28,435 bases of DNA from positions 1 through 28,435 of the IMG/VR virus record IMGVR_UViG_3300005253_000227. The stretch is one strand, 5' to 3'. This stretch comes from a virus. This document shows positions 12,148-20,181 of the stretch, in pieces (within the stretch, counting starts at the first letter, position 1; every line of letters begins with the position of its first letter). The notes under the pieces are model-generated. The model ran no database searches. It was not told where the DNA came from and saw only the letters and a list, made by a program, of their open reading frames with translations. A program made the translations under genes and the position numbers.

Positions 12148-12344
12148 CAACTGAACGAGAAGTAGGCGGTGGTGGACTTAGGAAAGCAGAACGGGATAGA
12201 CAGAGGGAGCGGGAAAGGGAAGAAGAACGTGGCCCTAGAGAACGTGGGGAGTTCAAACGTGAGTTTGATATAGCTATCGGGCAAGAGAACATCGAGGAGA
12301 AAGCTATCTGCGCTGGTTGCAGGGAAACCTTAACCAGTTGTTAA
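12144..12344 (+). CDS. Arg/Glu-rich protein, 66 aa; probably the N-terminal part of the next ORF
   Basis: ATGA overlap with the previous stop. Residues 10-45 are almost purely Arg/Glu/Lys (RKAERDRQREREREEERG), a single charged helix. The natural-looking part ends at IGQENIEE (about codon 52). The rest (KAICAGCRETLTSC) looks out of frame. The -1 frame continues ESYLRWLQGNLNQLLKARE into the 254-residue ORF, so the two ORFs probably form one protein, joined by frameshifting or split by an indel. Confidence 0.55.
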   Translation: MTTEREVGGGGLRKAERDRQREREREEERGPRERGEFKREFDIAIGQENIEEKAICAGCRETLTSC

Positions 12345-13081
12345 AAGCAAGAGAAATAAGTGGAGAAGAACTCCAGCGTGTGTGGGCAGCGGAAGTTACA
12401 TATCTACAAGGTTTTGGTGTAACTCCCGAACTACGTGGCTATGAGGAGTGGAAGGCATCACCAAGTGAAAAGGAACGACCAGCCTTAGAACTTTATGAAC
12501 GTGTTAAATCTTTCTATCTAGCCTCTACGGATATGTCTTACTGGGATAAGGTTAAAGCGTTGGTGAGATTGCATCCCCAAGGGACAAGGGTAGACATCTT
12601 CCGCCAGATAAAAAACGAGGTATTCCCCACTATATCTGAAAAGGATATAGACCCAGGTATTCTTCGCCATTATCAATCACGATATGATAAATCAAAAACA
12701 GACGAGCCTTACGCACAATGGTTAATCCATCAAGGATTGGCATCTCTCGAAGGTGGGGCTGGTGTAGGTGAAGAAACTCCTAGCCGTTTAACAAGGGGAA
12801 CTACTACTCGACCCACGGGATTTGAGTTTGAACCCGCATTTGAAGAAGAGAGACTTGGGTTACAAGGTTCTCAAATATGGAAGAACTGGTATGAGGACAG
12901 ATTTGGGTTGGAAATAAGACGTTTCAAAGGTCAGGTGGAAGACCAAACCGAGGAAACGTGGGCTACGTTTCTAAAGGGGCAGACCCCGAAATTAAGAGAG
13001 GAATTCTTGAAGCAAGGTGAGTTTCGTAGGGGTGAGAGTTCTGCGAGGCAAGCTGGTCGTATTAAAACGGTGAGGTTTTAA
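12317..13081 (+). CDS. Hypothetical structural-region protein, 254 aa
   Basis: The frame is open from 12269 to TAA 13079-13081. The only starts near its beginning are TTG 12317 and CTG 12308, neither well spaced from a ribosome site, although AGGAGAAAG lies at 12295-12303. The protein reads naturally upstream of TTG (SYLRWLQGNLNQLL), which suggests that translation enters from the 12144 ORF. It has helical N-terminal and C-terminal parts around DMSYWDKVKALVRLHPQGTR; no known domain. It ends in a TAATG overlap with the giant gene. Likely a virion or ejection accessory, by position. Confidence 0.6.
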   Translation: MQGNLNQLLKAREISGEELQRVWAAEVTYLQGFGVTPELRGYEEWKASPSEKERPALELYERVKSFYLASTDMSYWDKVKALVRLHPQGTRVDIFRQIKNEVFPTISEKDIDPGILRHYQSRYDKSKTDEPYAQWLIHQGLASLEGGAGVGEETPSRLTRGTTTRPTGFEFEPAFEEERLGLQGSQIWKNWYEDRFGLEIRRFKGQVEDQTEETWATFLKGQTPKLREEFLKQGEFRRGESSARQAGRIKTVRF

Positions 13082-16000
13082 TGATAACTCCCGCAATGCT
13101 TAGGGCGGCTAGTAGGAAGTGGCGGGAACGTAAACCACTTCAACCATTTCGACAAGAACCTCAAGAGTTCCCTGCTGTATCTGGTAGGACTACACAGCCT
13201 TTGACGTTTGAAGAGGCTGGGCAGTTTAGACCTGAGTTAGAGAGGGATATACTAGAGAAGAATATTCGCACTCCCCAAGGTGTGTTGCTGGAGGAGTTTG
13301 AATCACGGGAAGATACCGAGGATATACTCAAACCAGGGGAATACCTCTCTGTATCTAGAGTCGGTGATGAGAGGCGTGTTCAAGTCCGAGGCTCTCCTAT
13401 TCCAATATATGAACTCGTCAATAAGGAAATTGTCAAACAGGTAGCGGAAGACCCTATGTTCAAGATAGGGGATATAGAAATAAGTCTTGCCGAAACAGCA
13501 ATGATACAATCACTTCTAATCGGTGGTGTTGCTGTAGCACAGGCAGGCTTCCGCAAGTTTCTCGATATAGCAGCCCGAAGGCTTATGGTCAAAGAGGGGA
13601 AAACTAGAGGAACTGTTTTCAGTGAGGAAGCACTTGATAACTTTGCTGTCTGGGCAGAGAGAAACCTGAGACCTTCCTTTCTTACCAAAGAGGCGATTAA
13701 GTCAGTATTTAGACCAAACAAAGAGGGTAAGATCCCAGCATCACAGGTCAAGAAAGTCTATCAAGATGTTTACGATGCTACTTCTGCGCTGGTAAAAGAC
13801 TACATTAAAATCCCCAGAGGCACACAGACAGGTGCTATGGCTTTTGGGGGGAAGATACCACCTAAACCTATGGTTATGTCATCAGCACGACAGGCAGAGG
13901 AACTATCACGTGCTAATGCCCAATTAGATATTCAACCAATAGCACCTAATACAGTTGGTTCCATCGGAGTAGGACAGGGCGAGCTTATTATACGCACAGA
14001 TGCCAATAACAAAGCTATGGTAACTGCATTGGTGCAACTACGTGATAATGTCCAGACCGTAACAATGATAGTCAAGGCACAAGGTCTCGGGGAAGAGGGT
14101 AAGGCAGCCGTTAAGGAAGTATTAGATTACAATAAAGAGCACGGGTTTGTTTCGTCTCCTGACGTAACGGAATACTCGGAAGCGGGATTAGCAAGGTTTG
14201 GCGCACCTGCAGTCACTCCAGAAGCACCAACCAAACCTTCTTTTGAGACACAACTAGCGGCTAACCTCAGAGTAGCAATGGAACAGCCTGAGAGATTGGG
14301 GATACCACCTATTGAACCCTCACCAGAAGCCCCTAGAGCCATACCAGAGGTTGCTAAGCCTCCAGTGACACCAGAGGCACGCAGAACTGAGATACAGGAA
14401 CTACTGGCTACGCCTGCCAAGCAATTACCAAAAGGCACAAGCAAAATAGAACTAAGACAGGAACTGGCGAAGATAAATAAATCCCTTGTCCCTGCCGAGA
14501 AGAAACTTCGCCAACAGATAATGGCTGTGAAAGCAGGTAAATTCCTACCTCAAAGCCAGTTAAGAGAGATAATAAAAGCTAATTCTGGTAAGACGCATCT
14601 TACAGATGTTTTTCTTACCGACCTTCAAAAGATACTCAAGGCTGTACAGGGAGCACGCCCCAAGAAGATTAAGGGGAAGAATATAATAACCAAGTCCACC
14701 GAGCAGAACATCCAATCTCTCAAGAAAGAGTTAATCGGTCAGGAGAAACTTAATGAAGAAACGTATCAGGCGATAAAGAAAAATCTTGGTTTAAAGCATG
14801 AGGGGTATATTAGTCCTTCTCAGTTCATATCTGAGGCTGAAGGTAGAAACTTAATCCGCCAGATAAACTACGAGTCTGAAGTTGGATTGATTGAGCGTGA
14901 TGTTAAAATAGCAAAGGCACTGGAGCAGAACGCACCGCTCCGCAAGGATATAGAAAAACTAAGAGCAGGTATGTGGGTAGATGATCCTAGTGTTGCAAGG
15001 GATATTTCAAATTTCTGGAGGCAGATTGCATCTTTTAAGAAAATGCCCGAAGGAGCTGATGTTAGTGGATTATGGAGCGCACGGTATAGGTTTGAGAAAT
15101 TAGGGATACGCACTAAGGACGTGAGATGGCATCGAATAGAACAACTTATTTCCAACCAGGCAAAGACAGGTGATTTTAAGGTTAAGGAAGCGATGCAACG
15201 TCTCAAATCCTCAACTCCTAGTTATACTGAAATATCAGGGGATGAGAAAGCACTTAAACGGGTTAGCGATTACATAGCCTCAAAGAACAATATGGGAGTA
15301 GAATCGCCAAAGGATATTAAACCAGGGGAGATTAAATTAGCTAAGATAATAGAGAAGGAGCTATTCAAATACAGAAATGATATAAGATATGCCAGATTCC
15401 AGACATGGTATGACCACTTTAATGGTGATACCACTCTTATGATGACAAAAATCAAAGATGCGCCGAAGGGGGATTTAGTAGAGGGTATCCGCATTTATGA
15501 ATCAAAGGGTGAAAAGGCATTAAGGGAATATCTCGATACTAAAGAGTGGGGTGTAATTAAAAGTGGGTTTGAACCACATATAGCTGTTAATCCTAGGTTA
15601 GTTGATTATAAGATAAGCGAGGCTGTTATCGGCAAGGGTAGATTAAGTAGTCGTGAGGGGATAGAGTTTACCGAACAGGATGTTGATATTCTTAAACGGA
15701 CGGAGAGCTATTTCTACTATATGGAGAAGTTGCATCTTAGACCATACTTTCAACATCTCTCTAGAGTTTATTCCGAGAATGTTCCCAAGTTATCTAACCC
15801 TCAAAGTATAAAGCGTCAACTCGAAGCCTTTATGTCTGAGGCTAAAGGCGGGAGACCGATAGAGCATCCTGTCTTGAAGTTGATGTCGAAGGTGGCTGCT
15901 GTGGGTTACAACACAATCTTTAAATTCCCGCATCTGTCCTTTCGTAATTTACACCAGTCCTTTGCTTTCCACAGAGACAAGAGTTCGCTTATCAATCCAC

Positions 16001-17571
16001 TCAACAAACGTCTACCTGATGATATAAAGAAGTTGTTTAATATTAGGGATAGCCAGATGGTAGGGACGAGGCGGGATTTACTCCTCAATGATGTGTTGGG
16101 TTCAGGTAGGCTTGCTCGATTTATGAAAAGAACCGACCACTATCCATGGAGTGACCAAATAGGCCGTATGCACACTTTCTGGGGGAGTTGGAATAAAGCG
16201 AGGAGGGCATTAGAGCGGTATCGTAAGACTGGGGATTTCCCTGAATTTCTCAAGGCATCAGGGGGGAATGAACTTACAATACAGCAGCAAATTGACATTG
16301 CGGAGAACATGGCATTAGAGAAGATATCTTATGCTGATGGTGCTGTTACTTTACCTAACCAAGAGTCAGGAGCTTATGAAGTAGCTTCTCAAATGGCAGC
16401 CAATGTTCATTTTATCTATGATAGATTAGGGCGTTCCACATGGGAGTATGGTCCCGAAGGAAGAGTTCTTACTAGCTTGTTTATCTTCCCTAAGTCTTAT
16501 TTTGAGCAATTATTACTCAATGCGAATCGCATAAAACCAGGTAGTCAAGCTAATCCTGCAGCAAAGGCAAGGGCATGGAAAGCCTTAATTGCTATTATCG
16601 TAGGGGGAATATTAGTTGGTAATGTTTATGAAAAGATTGCAGGTAAAGGGAGAAATCCCTATAATCCTCTTAATCTAATCGCTTATTCTGGTGGTCTTGC
16701 TATAGGATTGACATTAGATATCAGCCAAGGTATAAACCTTATGATACAGGCAGCGCAAGGCGAGGATTGGGCGAGGGCGGAACTAACCACACATCTACCT
16801 GGGATGGCTGATAGTTTCCTGCCTTTTTATAAAAGCACTATTGATATACTGGAGTCATTAACTGGCACGCAGTATATTGACAGGTTGGCTTTAAGGAAAC
16901 TGCGTGCTGCATTTGATAAGGATTATATGCCTAATGAGGAGTATTATCTTAAAGAGAGGGATATTCTTGGCAAGATAAAACATGCTTTATTTGGCGGTGA
17001 AGACCCTAAACCCGAGGGTATAGAAGCGGCGCAAACAACGATAGATGAGGCTATTGGGAAACTCGGAACAAACCAATTAGAGAAAATGGAGAAAGCGCTT
17101 GAGGGTGTAGAGAATCCTGCCAAGATTGCTGAGATACGGGCGAGGGACTGGACGTATACTACCAAGGATTTAGGCAGTGTAATAAATACACAGACCAAGA
17201 CACTCGATGAAGACGAGAAGTATGACTTCTTTGTAGAGAACGATTTAGCTAACTATTATTTCAATATAAAGCACATGAGGGATTTTTATTATGAAGAGTT
17301 GACTAATGACGAAAAGAAAGCTATGCGTGAGCAGTACCCTGATTTCCTATATGGCATGATATTCTGGGGGACTTGGCAGATAAGAACCCCGCAAGAGAAG
17401 TCAGCTATGGAGCAGTTAGCCCGACATTATGGGATTCCATTAGATGCTATACCTGCAGTAAGGAAGGAAGAACCCGTTGCACCACCTACCGCACCAAAGC
17501 CACCTACAAGGAGAACCCCCGTTGGAGGTGGTGGCGTGACTGACAGAATGCTACAAGAAGCACTGAAGTGA
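13081..17571 (+). CDS. Giant virion-type (polyvalent/internal) protein, 1496 aa
   Basis: It begins in a TAATG overlap. The N-terminal third has a hydrophobic helix at about 137-155 (ETAMIQSLLIGGVAVAQAGF), then Pro/Glu-rich linkers (about 375-440), long basic helical stretches (450-600), and a C-terminal region from about 930 with IFKFPHLSFRNLHQSF, KISYADGAVTLPNQ and SLFIFPKSYFEQLL, followed by two hydrophobic segments (about 1165-1185 and 1196-1222). This C-terminal layout resembles the large polyvalent-protein-associated domains of phage proteins that travel in the capsid and enter the cell with DNA. No protease, transglycosylase or ADP-ribosyltransferase motif is certain. The position between portal and scaffold fits an internal or ejection protein. 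Confidence 0.65.
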   Translation: MITPAMLRAASRKWRERKPLQPFRQEPQEFPAVSGRTTQPLTFEEAGQFRPELERDILEKNIRTPQGVLLEEFESREDTEDILKPGEYLSVSRVGDERRVQVRGSPIPIYELVNKEIVKQVAEDPMFKIGDIEISLAETAMIQSLLIGGVAVAQAGFRKFLDIAARRLMVKEGKTRGTVFSEEALDNFAVWAERNLRPSFLTKEAIKSVFRPNKEGKIPASQVKKVYQDVYDATSALVKDYIKIPRGTQTGAMAFGGKIPPKPMVMSSARQAEELSRANAQLDIQPIAPNTVGSIGVGQGELIIRTDANNKAMVTALVQLRDNVQTVTMIVKAQGLGEEGKAAVKEVLDYNKEHGFVSSPDVTEYSEAGLARFGAPAVTPEAPTKPSFETQLAANLRVAMEQPERLGIPPIEPSPEAPRAIPEVAKPPVTPEARRTEIQELLATPAKQLPKGTSKIELRQELAKINKSLVPAEKKLRQQIMAVKAGKFLPQSQLREIIKANSGKTHLTDVFLTDLQKILKAVQGARPKKIKGKNIITKSTEQNIQSLKKELIGQEKLNEETYQAIKKNLGLKHEGYISPSQFISEAEGRNLIRQINYESEVGLIERDVKIAKALEQNAPLRKDIEKLRAGMWVDDPSVARDISNFWRQIASFKKMPEGADVSGLWSARYRFEKLGIRTKDVRWHRIEQLISNQAKTGDFKVKEAMQRLKSSTPSYTEISGDEKALKRVSDYIASKNNMGVESPKDIKPGEIKLAKIIEKELFKYRNDIRYARFQTWYDHFNGDTTLMMTKIKDAPKGDLVEGIRIYESKGEKALREYLDTKEWGVIKSGFEPHIAVNPRLVDYKISEAVIGKGRLSSREGIEFTEQDVDILKRTESYFYYMEKLHLRPYFQHLSRVYSENVPKLSNPQSIKRQLEAFMSEAKGGRPIEHPVLKLMSKVAAVGYNTIFKFPHLSFRNLHQSFAFHRDKSSLINPLNKRLPDDIKKLFNIRDSQMVGTRRDLLLNDVLGSGRLARFMKRTDHYPWSDQIGRMHTFWGSWNKARRALERYRKTGDFPEFLKASGGNELTIQQQIDIAENMALEKISYADGAVTLPNQESGAYEVASQMAANVHFIYDRLGRSTWEYGPEGRVLTSLFIFPKSYFEQLLLNANRIKPGSQANPAAKARAWKALIAIIVGGILVGNVYEKIAGKGRNPYNPLNLIAYSGGLAIGLTLDISQGINLMIQAAQGEDWARAELTTHLPGMADSFLPFYKSTIDILESLTGTQYIDRLALRKLRAAFDKDYMPNEEYYLKERDILGKIKHALFGGEDPKPEGIEAAQTTIDEAIGKLGTNQLEKMEKALEGVENPAKIAEIRARDWTYTTKDLGSVINTQTKTLDEDEKYDFFVENDLANYYFNIKHMRDFYYEELTNDEKKAMREQYPDFLYGMIFWGTWQIRTPQEKSAMEQLARHYGIPLDAIPAVRKEEPVAPPTAPKPPTRRTPVGGGGVTDRMLQEALK

Positions 17572-17575
17572 CCTG

Positions 17576-17584
17576 TGGTATAAT
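17576..17584 (+). promoter_or_regulatory. Predicted extended -10 promoter of the capsid block
   Basis: TGGTATAAT with context CCTGTGGTATAATAGT; no clear -35. It lies just after the giant gene's stop (17569-17571). Predicted start near 17591, the foot of the first leader hairpin. Confidence 0.55.
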
Positions 17585-17591
17585 AGTAATA

Positions 17592-17680
17592 ACAGCCCAA
17601 TAACAAGAGGCTGTAGTTTAAAGGGCGGGTAGCAACCTGAAGTTTTTGGGTTACCCGCCCTTTTCTTTGGGTTGCTACAC
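17592..17680 (+). promoter_or_regulatory. Leader RNA with terminator/antiterminator alternatives
   Basis: Hairpin 1: ACAGCC/GGCTGT (17592-17597/17609-17614). Terminator form: GGGCGGGTA (17623-17631) with TACCCGCCC (17652-17660), then TTTTCTTT. Alternative form: GTAGCAACC (17629-17637) with GGTTGCTAC (17670-17678), nine perfect pairs that use the last three bases of the terminator's 5' arm and enclose its 3' arm. The two cannot fully coexist, which is the layout of an attenuator controlling scaffold and capsid genes. Confidence 0.5.
17623..17668 (+). terminator. Intrinsic terminator in the capsid leader
   Basis: Nine perfect GC-rich pairs (17623-17631/17652-17660), loop of 20 bases with some inner pairing, followed directly by TTTTCTTT. 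It would end transcripts from the giant gene and from the promoter at 17576 unless the alternative pairing forms. Confidence 0.65.
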
Positions 17681-17698
17681 CGCAGCGTAGGAGGAAAA

Positions 17699-18376
17699 AT
17701 GACTATAGAGGTGGAAGAACGGAAAGTGGAGGTTGCTGACCCGTCTAAAGAGAAGGGTAAGGAAACTGCGCCAAAGGATATTCCAACTGTAGATGTCACT
17801 AAAACCCCAGAGTTCAAGAAAGCACTTGATTCGGCTGTTGGGAAGAGCATGGCTTCGCTAAACGCAAAGGTAACTATTAGCAACCAAGCTACTCAGGCTG
17901 CCGAGGCTCAAGTGACGGTCATGGAGGCTACTCATACCAAAACCCTCTCGGATATAGAATTCCTTGAAGGGAAAATAGAGAATTTAGCTAGTGAGAAGTT
18001 TACAGATGACCCAGATGCAGCTAAGGGGTACAGGAATACCCTTGCTATCGAGCTAAGGGAGAGGAAGGCGAAGGCTAGAGAGGAAGCTGTCGGACTTAGA
18101 GAGGCGGAGCAAGAGAAAAGGGTGCTGTTTTACCAGTTAGGGGAAAAGGCACTTGAACTTAAAAAGGAATACGATGTTCCAGAAGGGATACTCGAATCCT
18201 GCTCAACTGTAAAACAGATGGAAACAATAGCCAAGGTTTTCCCCAAAGCAGGTGAAAAGAAAGAACCAGAAGAAGACAAGTTTGATTCTGGTAAAAACTC
18301 AGGTGGGGGAGTGGATTGGAGAAAGTTATCCCCACAAGCTAAAATCCAATACGGAATAGACCACAAGAAAAACTAA
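17699..18376 (+). CDS. Scaffold-like protein, 225 aa
   Basis: ATG 17699 behind TAGGAGGAAAA is preferred to the in-frame upstream start at 17672, which lies in the leader hairpin. The protein is very rich in Lys, Glu and Ala, with long helices (LRERKAKAREEAVGLREAEQ) and disordered ends, and sits just before the capsid gene; this is the usual profile and place of a capsid scaffolding protein, which organises coat subunits in the prohead and then leaves. The basic C-terminal segment (WRKLSPQAKIQYGIDHKKN) fits a coat-binding tail. Confidence 0.75.
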   Translation: MTIEVEERKVEVADPSKEKGKETAPKDIPTVDVTKTPEFKKALDSAVGKSMASLNAKVTISNQATQAAEAQVTVMEATHTKTLSDIEFLEGKIENLASEKFTDDPDAAKGYRNTLAIELRERKAKAREEAVGLREAEQEKRVLFYQLGEKALELKKEYDVPEGILESCSTVKQMETIAKVFPKAGEKKEPEEDKFDSGKNSGGGVDWRKLSPQAKIQYGIDHKKN

Positions 18377-18378
18377 CG

Positions 18379-19047
18379 GATCACGGGCGCACGACTGCGA
18401 CTTCAACGTACAACTCATCCAAGAACTTCAAAGGGCTTCTAAGACTGGTAGCCGAGCTTGAAGGCACCTCAATTACCGACTTAGATGGTGCTCTTACTGG
18501 TGATTCTGATAATGCCAACAACTCTCAGGTGCTCGTCAGGGCTTCTGCCGCATCAGGTGCACTGACACTGGCTTATGTCGATGAGTTGATGGACTTAGTT
18601 AGACCCAGCACTACTCACCTTTTATCGAGTAAGTCTTTCAGGCGCAAGATGAACGTCTTAGCCCGTGCCGCAGGTACTAACCTGGTGCATGACAACGATA
18701 AGCTCGGTATGCCTGTAACAATGTATGGGGATGTTGTGGTGTTGACCTCTGACGCTGTTCTGAACAACCTAGATGACCCGTCAACTCTTGTTACGGCACT
18801 AACTACTTACGATACCACTCAGACCAGAGCGGCTACAAACGACATCACCCCTCTTTTCGCTATGAGGATAGCTGATGATGGTGTATCTGGTATAACCAGT
18901 GCTCAGAACGGGATGATTCAGACTGAGGATATCGGAACACTACAGAACAAGGATGCAACCCGAACCAGGATTAAGTTCTATGCTGGTCTGGCTGTGTTTA
19001 ATAAGCTGTCGATTGCTGTAATGACTGCCTGTTGCATGACAGACTAA
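18379..19047 (+). CDS. Major capsid protein, 5'-truncated (N-terminal half missing)
   Basis: The frame is open from within the scaffold gene's end, with no start codon or ribosome site after the scaffold stop; a GTG at 18529 is the first internal candidate and has no ribosome site. The 222 residues match the C-terminal two thirds of HK97-fold coat proteins: SSKNFKGLLRLVAELEG, LTLAYVDELMDLVRP, KLGMPVTMYGDVVVLTSDAV, and the ending IGTLQNKDATRTRIKFYAGL then AVFNKLSIAVM. The usual N-terminal arm, E-loop region and spine start, roughly 100-130 residues, are absent. A deletion or an assembly misjoin near 18377-18395 is likely. The next gene follows after a normal ribosome site. Confidence 0.8.
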   Translation, partial: DHGRTTATSTYNSSKNFKGLLRLVAELEGTSITDLDGALTGDSDNANNSQVLVRASAASGALTLAYVDELMDLVRPSTTHLLSSKSFRRKMNVLARAAGTNLVHDNDKLGMPVTMYGDVVVLTSDAVLNNLDDPSTLVTALTTYDTTQTRAATNDITPLFAMRIADDGVSGITSAQNGMIQTEDIGTLQNKDATRTRIKFYAGLAVFNKLSIAVMTACCMTD

Positions 19048-19059
19048 AGGAGGTAAAAT

Positions 19060-19578
19060 ATGGGTGACCCAACGATTGCTGCAATAACTACCTATAACTC
19101 GCACAGGGGTACGTTCGATAACGGGGCATGTCGAGAGTTCTGGATAAAGATTCCAGGGCTTTCTGCGGCTTCGGATGCTGATGCTGCTAGTCCCATGTAC
19201 TATCTCTTGAATCCTTTTGCACAAGATATGGTGGTGCTGAACGCTCTGGCTGTAATCACTACTATAGACGCTCAAGATGGGGACATTGATGTGGGGTTAG
19301 GGGATAGTGCTGCGGGAGCGAATGACGGCGCGGAAATCATTGACAGTTTAGTCAATACCGCAACAGGTGTCTTTGAGTGTACCAATATCCAGGCTCTTGC
19401 GGGAGCTTCAAAGGCTATATGGAAGAAATCAGGGACTGCGACAGACTCGTATCTCTGTATAGCCCAAAATGCCGATGCCGATGTCTCAGCCCTTCGCTGG
19501 AACTTACTTCTAAAACTTATTCCCTACGAGGACTTAATCGGCAACGAAGGCGACCAAGCTGCTTTAGTAGTGGCGTAA
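19060..19578 (+). CDS. Tandem head-type protein, copy 1 (172 aa)
   Basis: ATG 19060 behind AAAGGAGGTAAAAT, 12 bases after the capsid stop. First of three consecutive paralogues sharing IAAITTY, YYLLNPF, NALAVITT, a glycine/aspartate-rich strand (DGDIDVGLGD) and PYEDLIGNEG near the end. The predicted fold is all-beta. Position after the coat gene and beta composition suggest a capsid decoration or head-vertex protein; this is inference. It ends DQAALVVA. Confidence 0.7.
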   Translation: MGDPTIAAITTYNSHRGTFDNGACREFWIKIPGLSAASDADAASPMYYLLNPFAQDMVVLNALAVITTIDAQDGDIDVGLGDSAAGANDGAEIIDSLVNTATGVFECTNIQALAGASKAIWKKSGTATDSYLCIAQNADADVSALRWNLLLKLIPYEDLIGNEGDQAALVVA

Positions 19579-19588
19579 AAGTAAATTA

Positions 19589-19611
19589 GAGGGGGGTGAT
19601 AAGCCCCCCTC
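19589..19611 (+). other. Strong GC hairpin between copies 1 and 2
   Basis: GAGGGGGG (19589-19596) pairs with CCCCCCTC (19604-19611) with loop TGATAAG. No U-run follows; the ribosome site AAGGGAG of copy 2 is immediately downstream. It may slow polymerase, protect the upstream RNA from exonucleases, or set the ratio of copy 1 to copy 2. Confidence 0.55.
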
Positions 19612-19626
19612 AAGGGAGAATAAACT

Positions 19627-20157
19627 ATGGCAAGTCCTACGATTGCTGCGATAACTACGTATGACCACCAGAAGGTAGGGGCTTATACAACGGGAGCAGT
19701 CCGTGAACTCTGGATTGGGATTCGAGGGTTATCCGCTGCGTCAGACCAGGATGCAGGCGGAAATGACCACCTCTACTATCTTCTAAATCCCTTCCCGCAG
19801 GACATGGTGATTATGAACGCCTTAGCGGTTATCACCACGTTGGATGCTCAAGACGGTGATATAGATGTCGGGTTGGCGAATGATGCTGTTGGAACAAGCA
19901 GTGCAGCCGAGGTTATCGATAGCCTTGTTAATACCGCTACTGGTGTATTTGAATGCACAGTAGCTCAGGCTATCGCTGGCACGGGTGCTAAGGGTATTTG
20001 GAGAAAAGAAGGGACGTCAACTGACTCTTACCTGACCTGGAAGCAGGCTACGGATGCTGATGTATCGGCATTGCAATGGCATTTGTTCCTCCAGCTCATA
20101 CCTTACGAAGACCTGATTGGTGGCGAAGGAACACAAGCTGCTGTAACGGTAGCATAG
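19627..20157 (+). CDS. Tandem head-type protein, copy 2 (176 aa)
   Basis: ATG 19627 behind AAGGGAGAATAAACT. Same architecture as copy 1: ASPTIAAITTYDHQKVGAY, RELWIGIRGLSAASD, HLYYLLNPFPQDMVIMNALA, then LQWHLFLQLIPYEDLIGGEG. A few extra residues (DAGGNDH) form a longer loop near residue 45. No cysteine-based or catalytic motif. It probably assembles with, or alternates with, its paralogues on the capsid. Confidence 0.7.
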   Translation: MASPTIAAITTYDHQKVGAYTTGAVRELWIGIRGLSAASDQDAGGNDHLYYLLNPFPQDMVIMNALAVITTLDAQDGDIDVGLANDAVGTSSAAEVIDSLVNTATGVFECTVAQAIAGTGAKGIWRKEGTSTDSYLTWKQATDADVSALQWHLFLQLIPYEDLIGGEGTQAAVTVA

Positions 20158-20181
20158 AACGAAAACAAAGGAGAATATATT

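Noticed and set aside
17672-17698. Upstream start of the scaffold gene (MLHRSVGGK...)
   Set aside because: It falls in the leader stem and lacks a ribosome site; ATG 17699 has TAGGAGG at ideal spacing.
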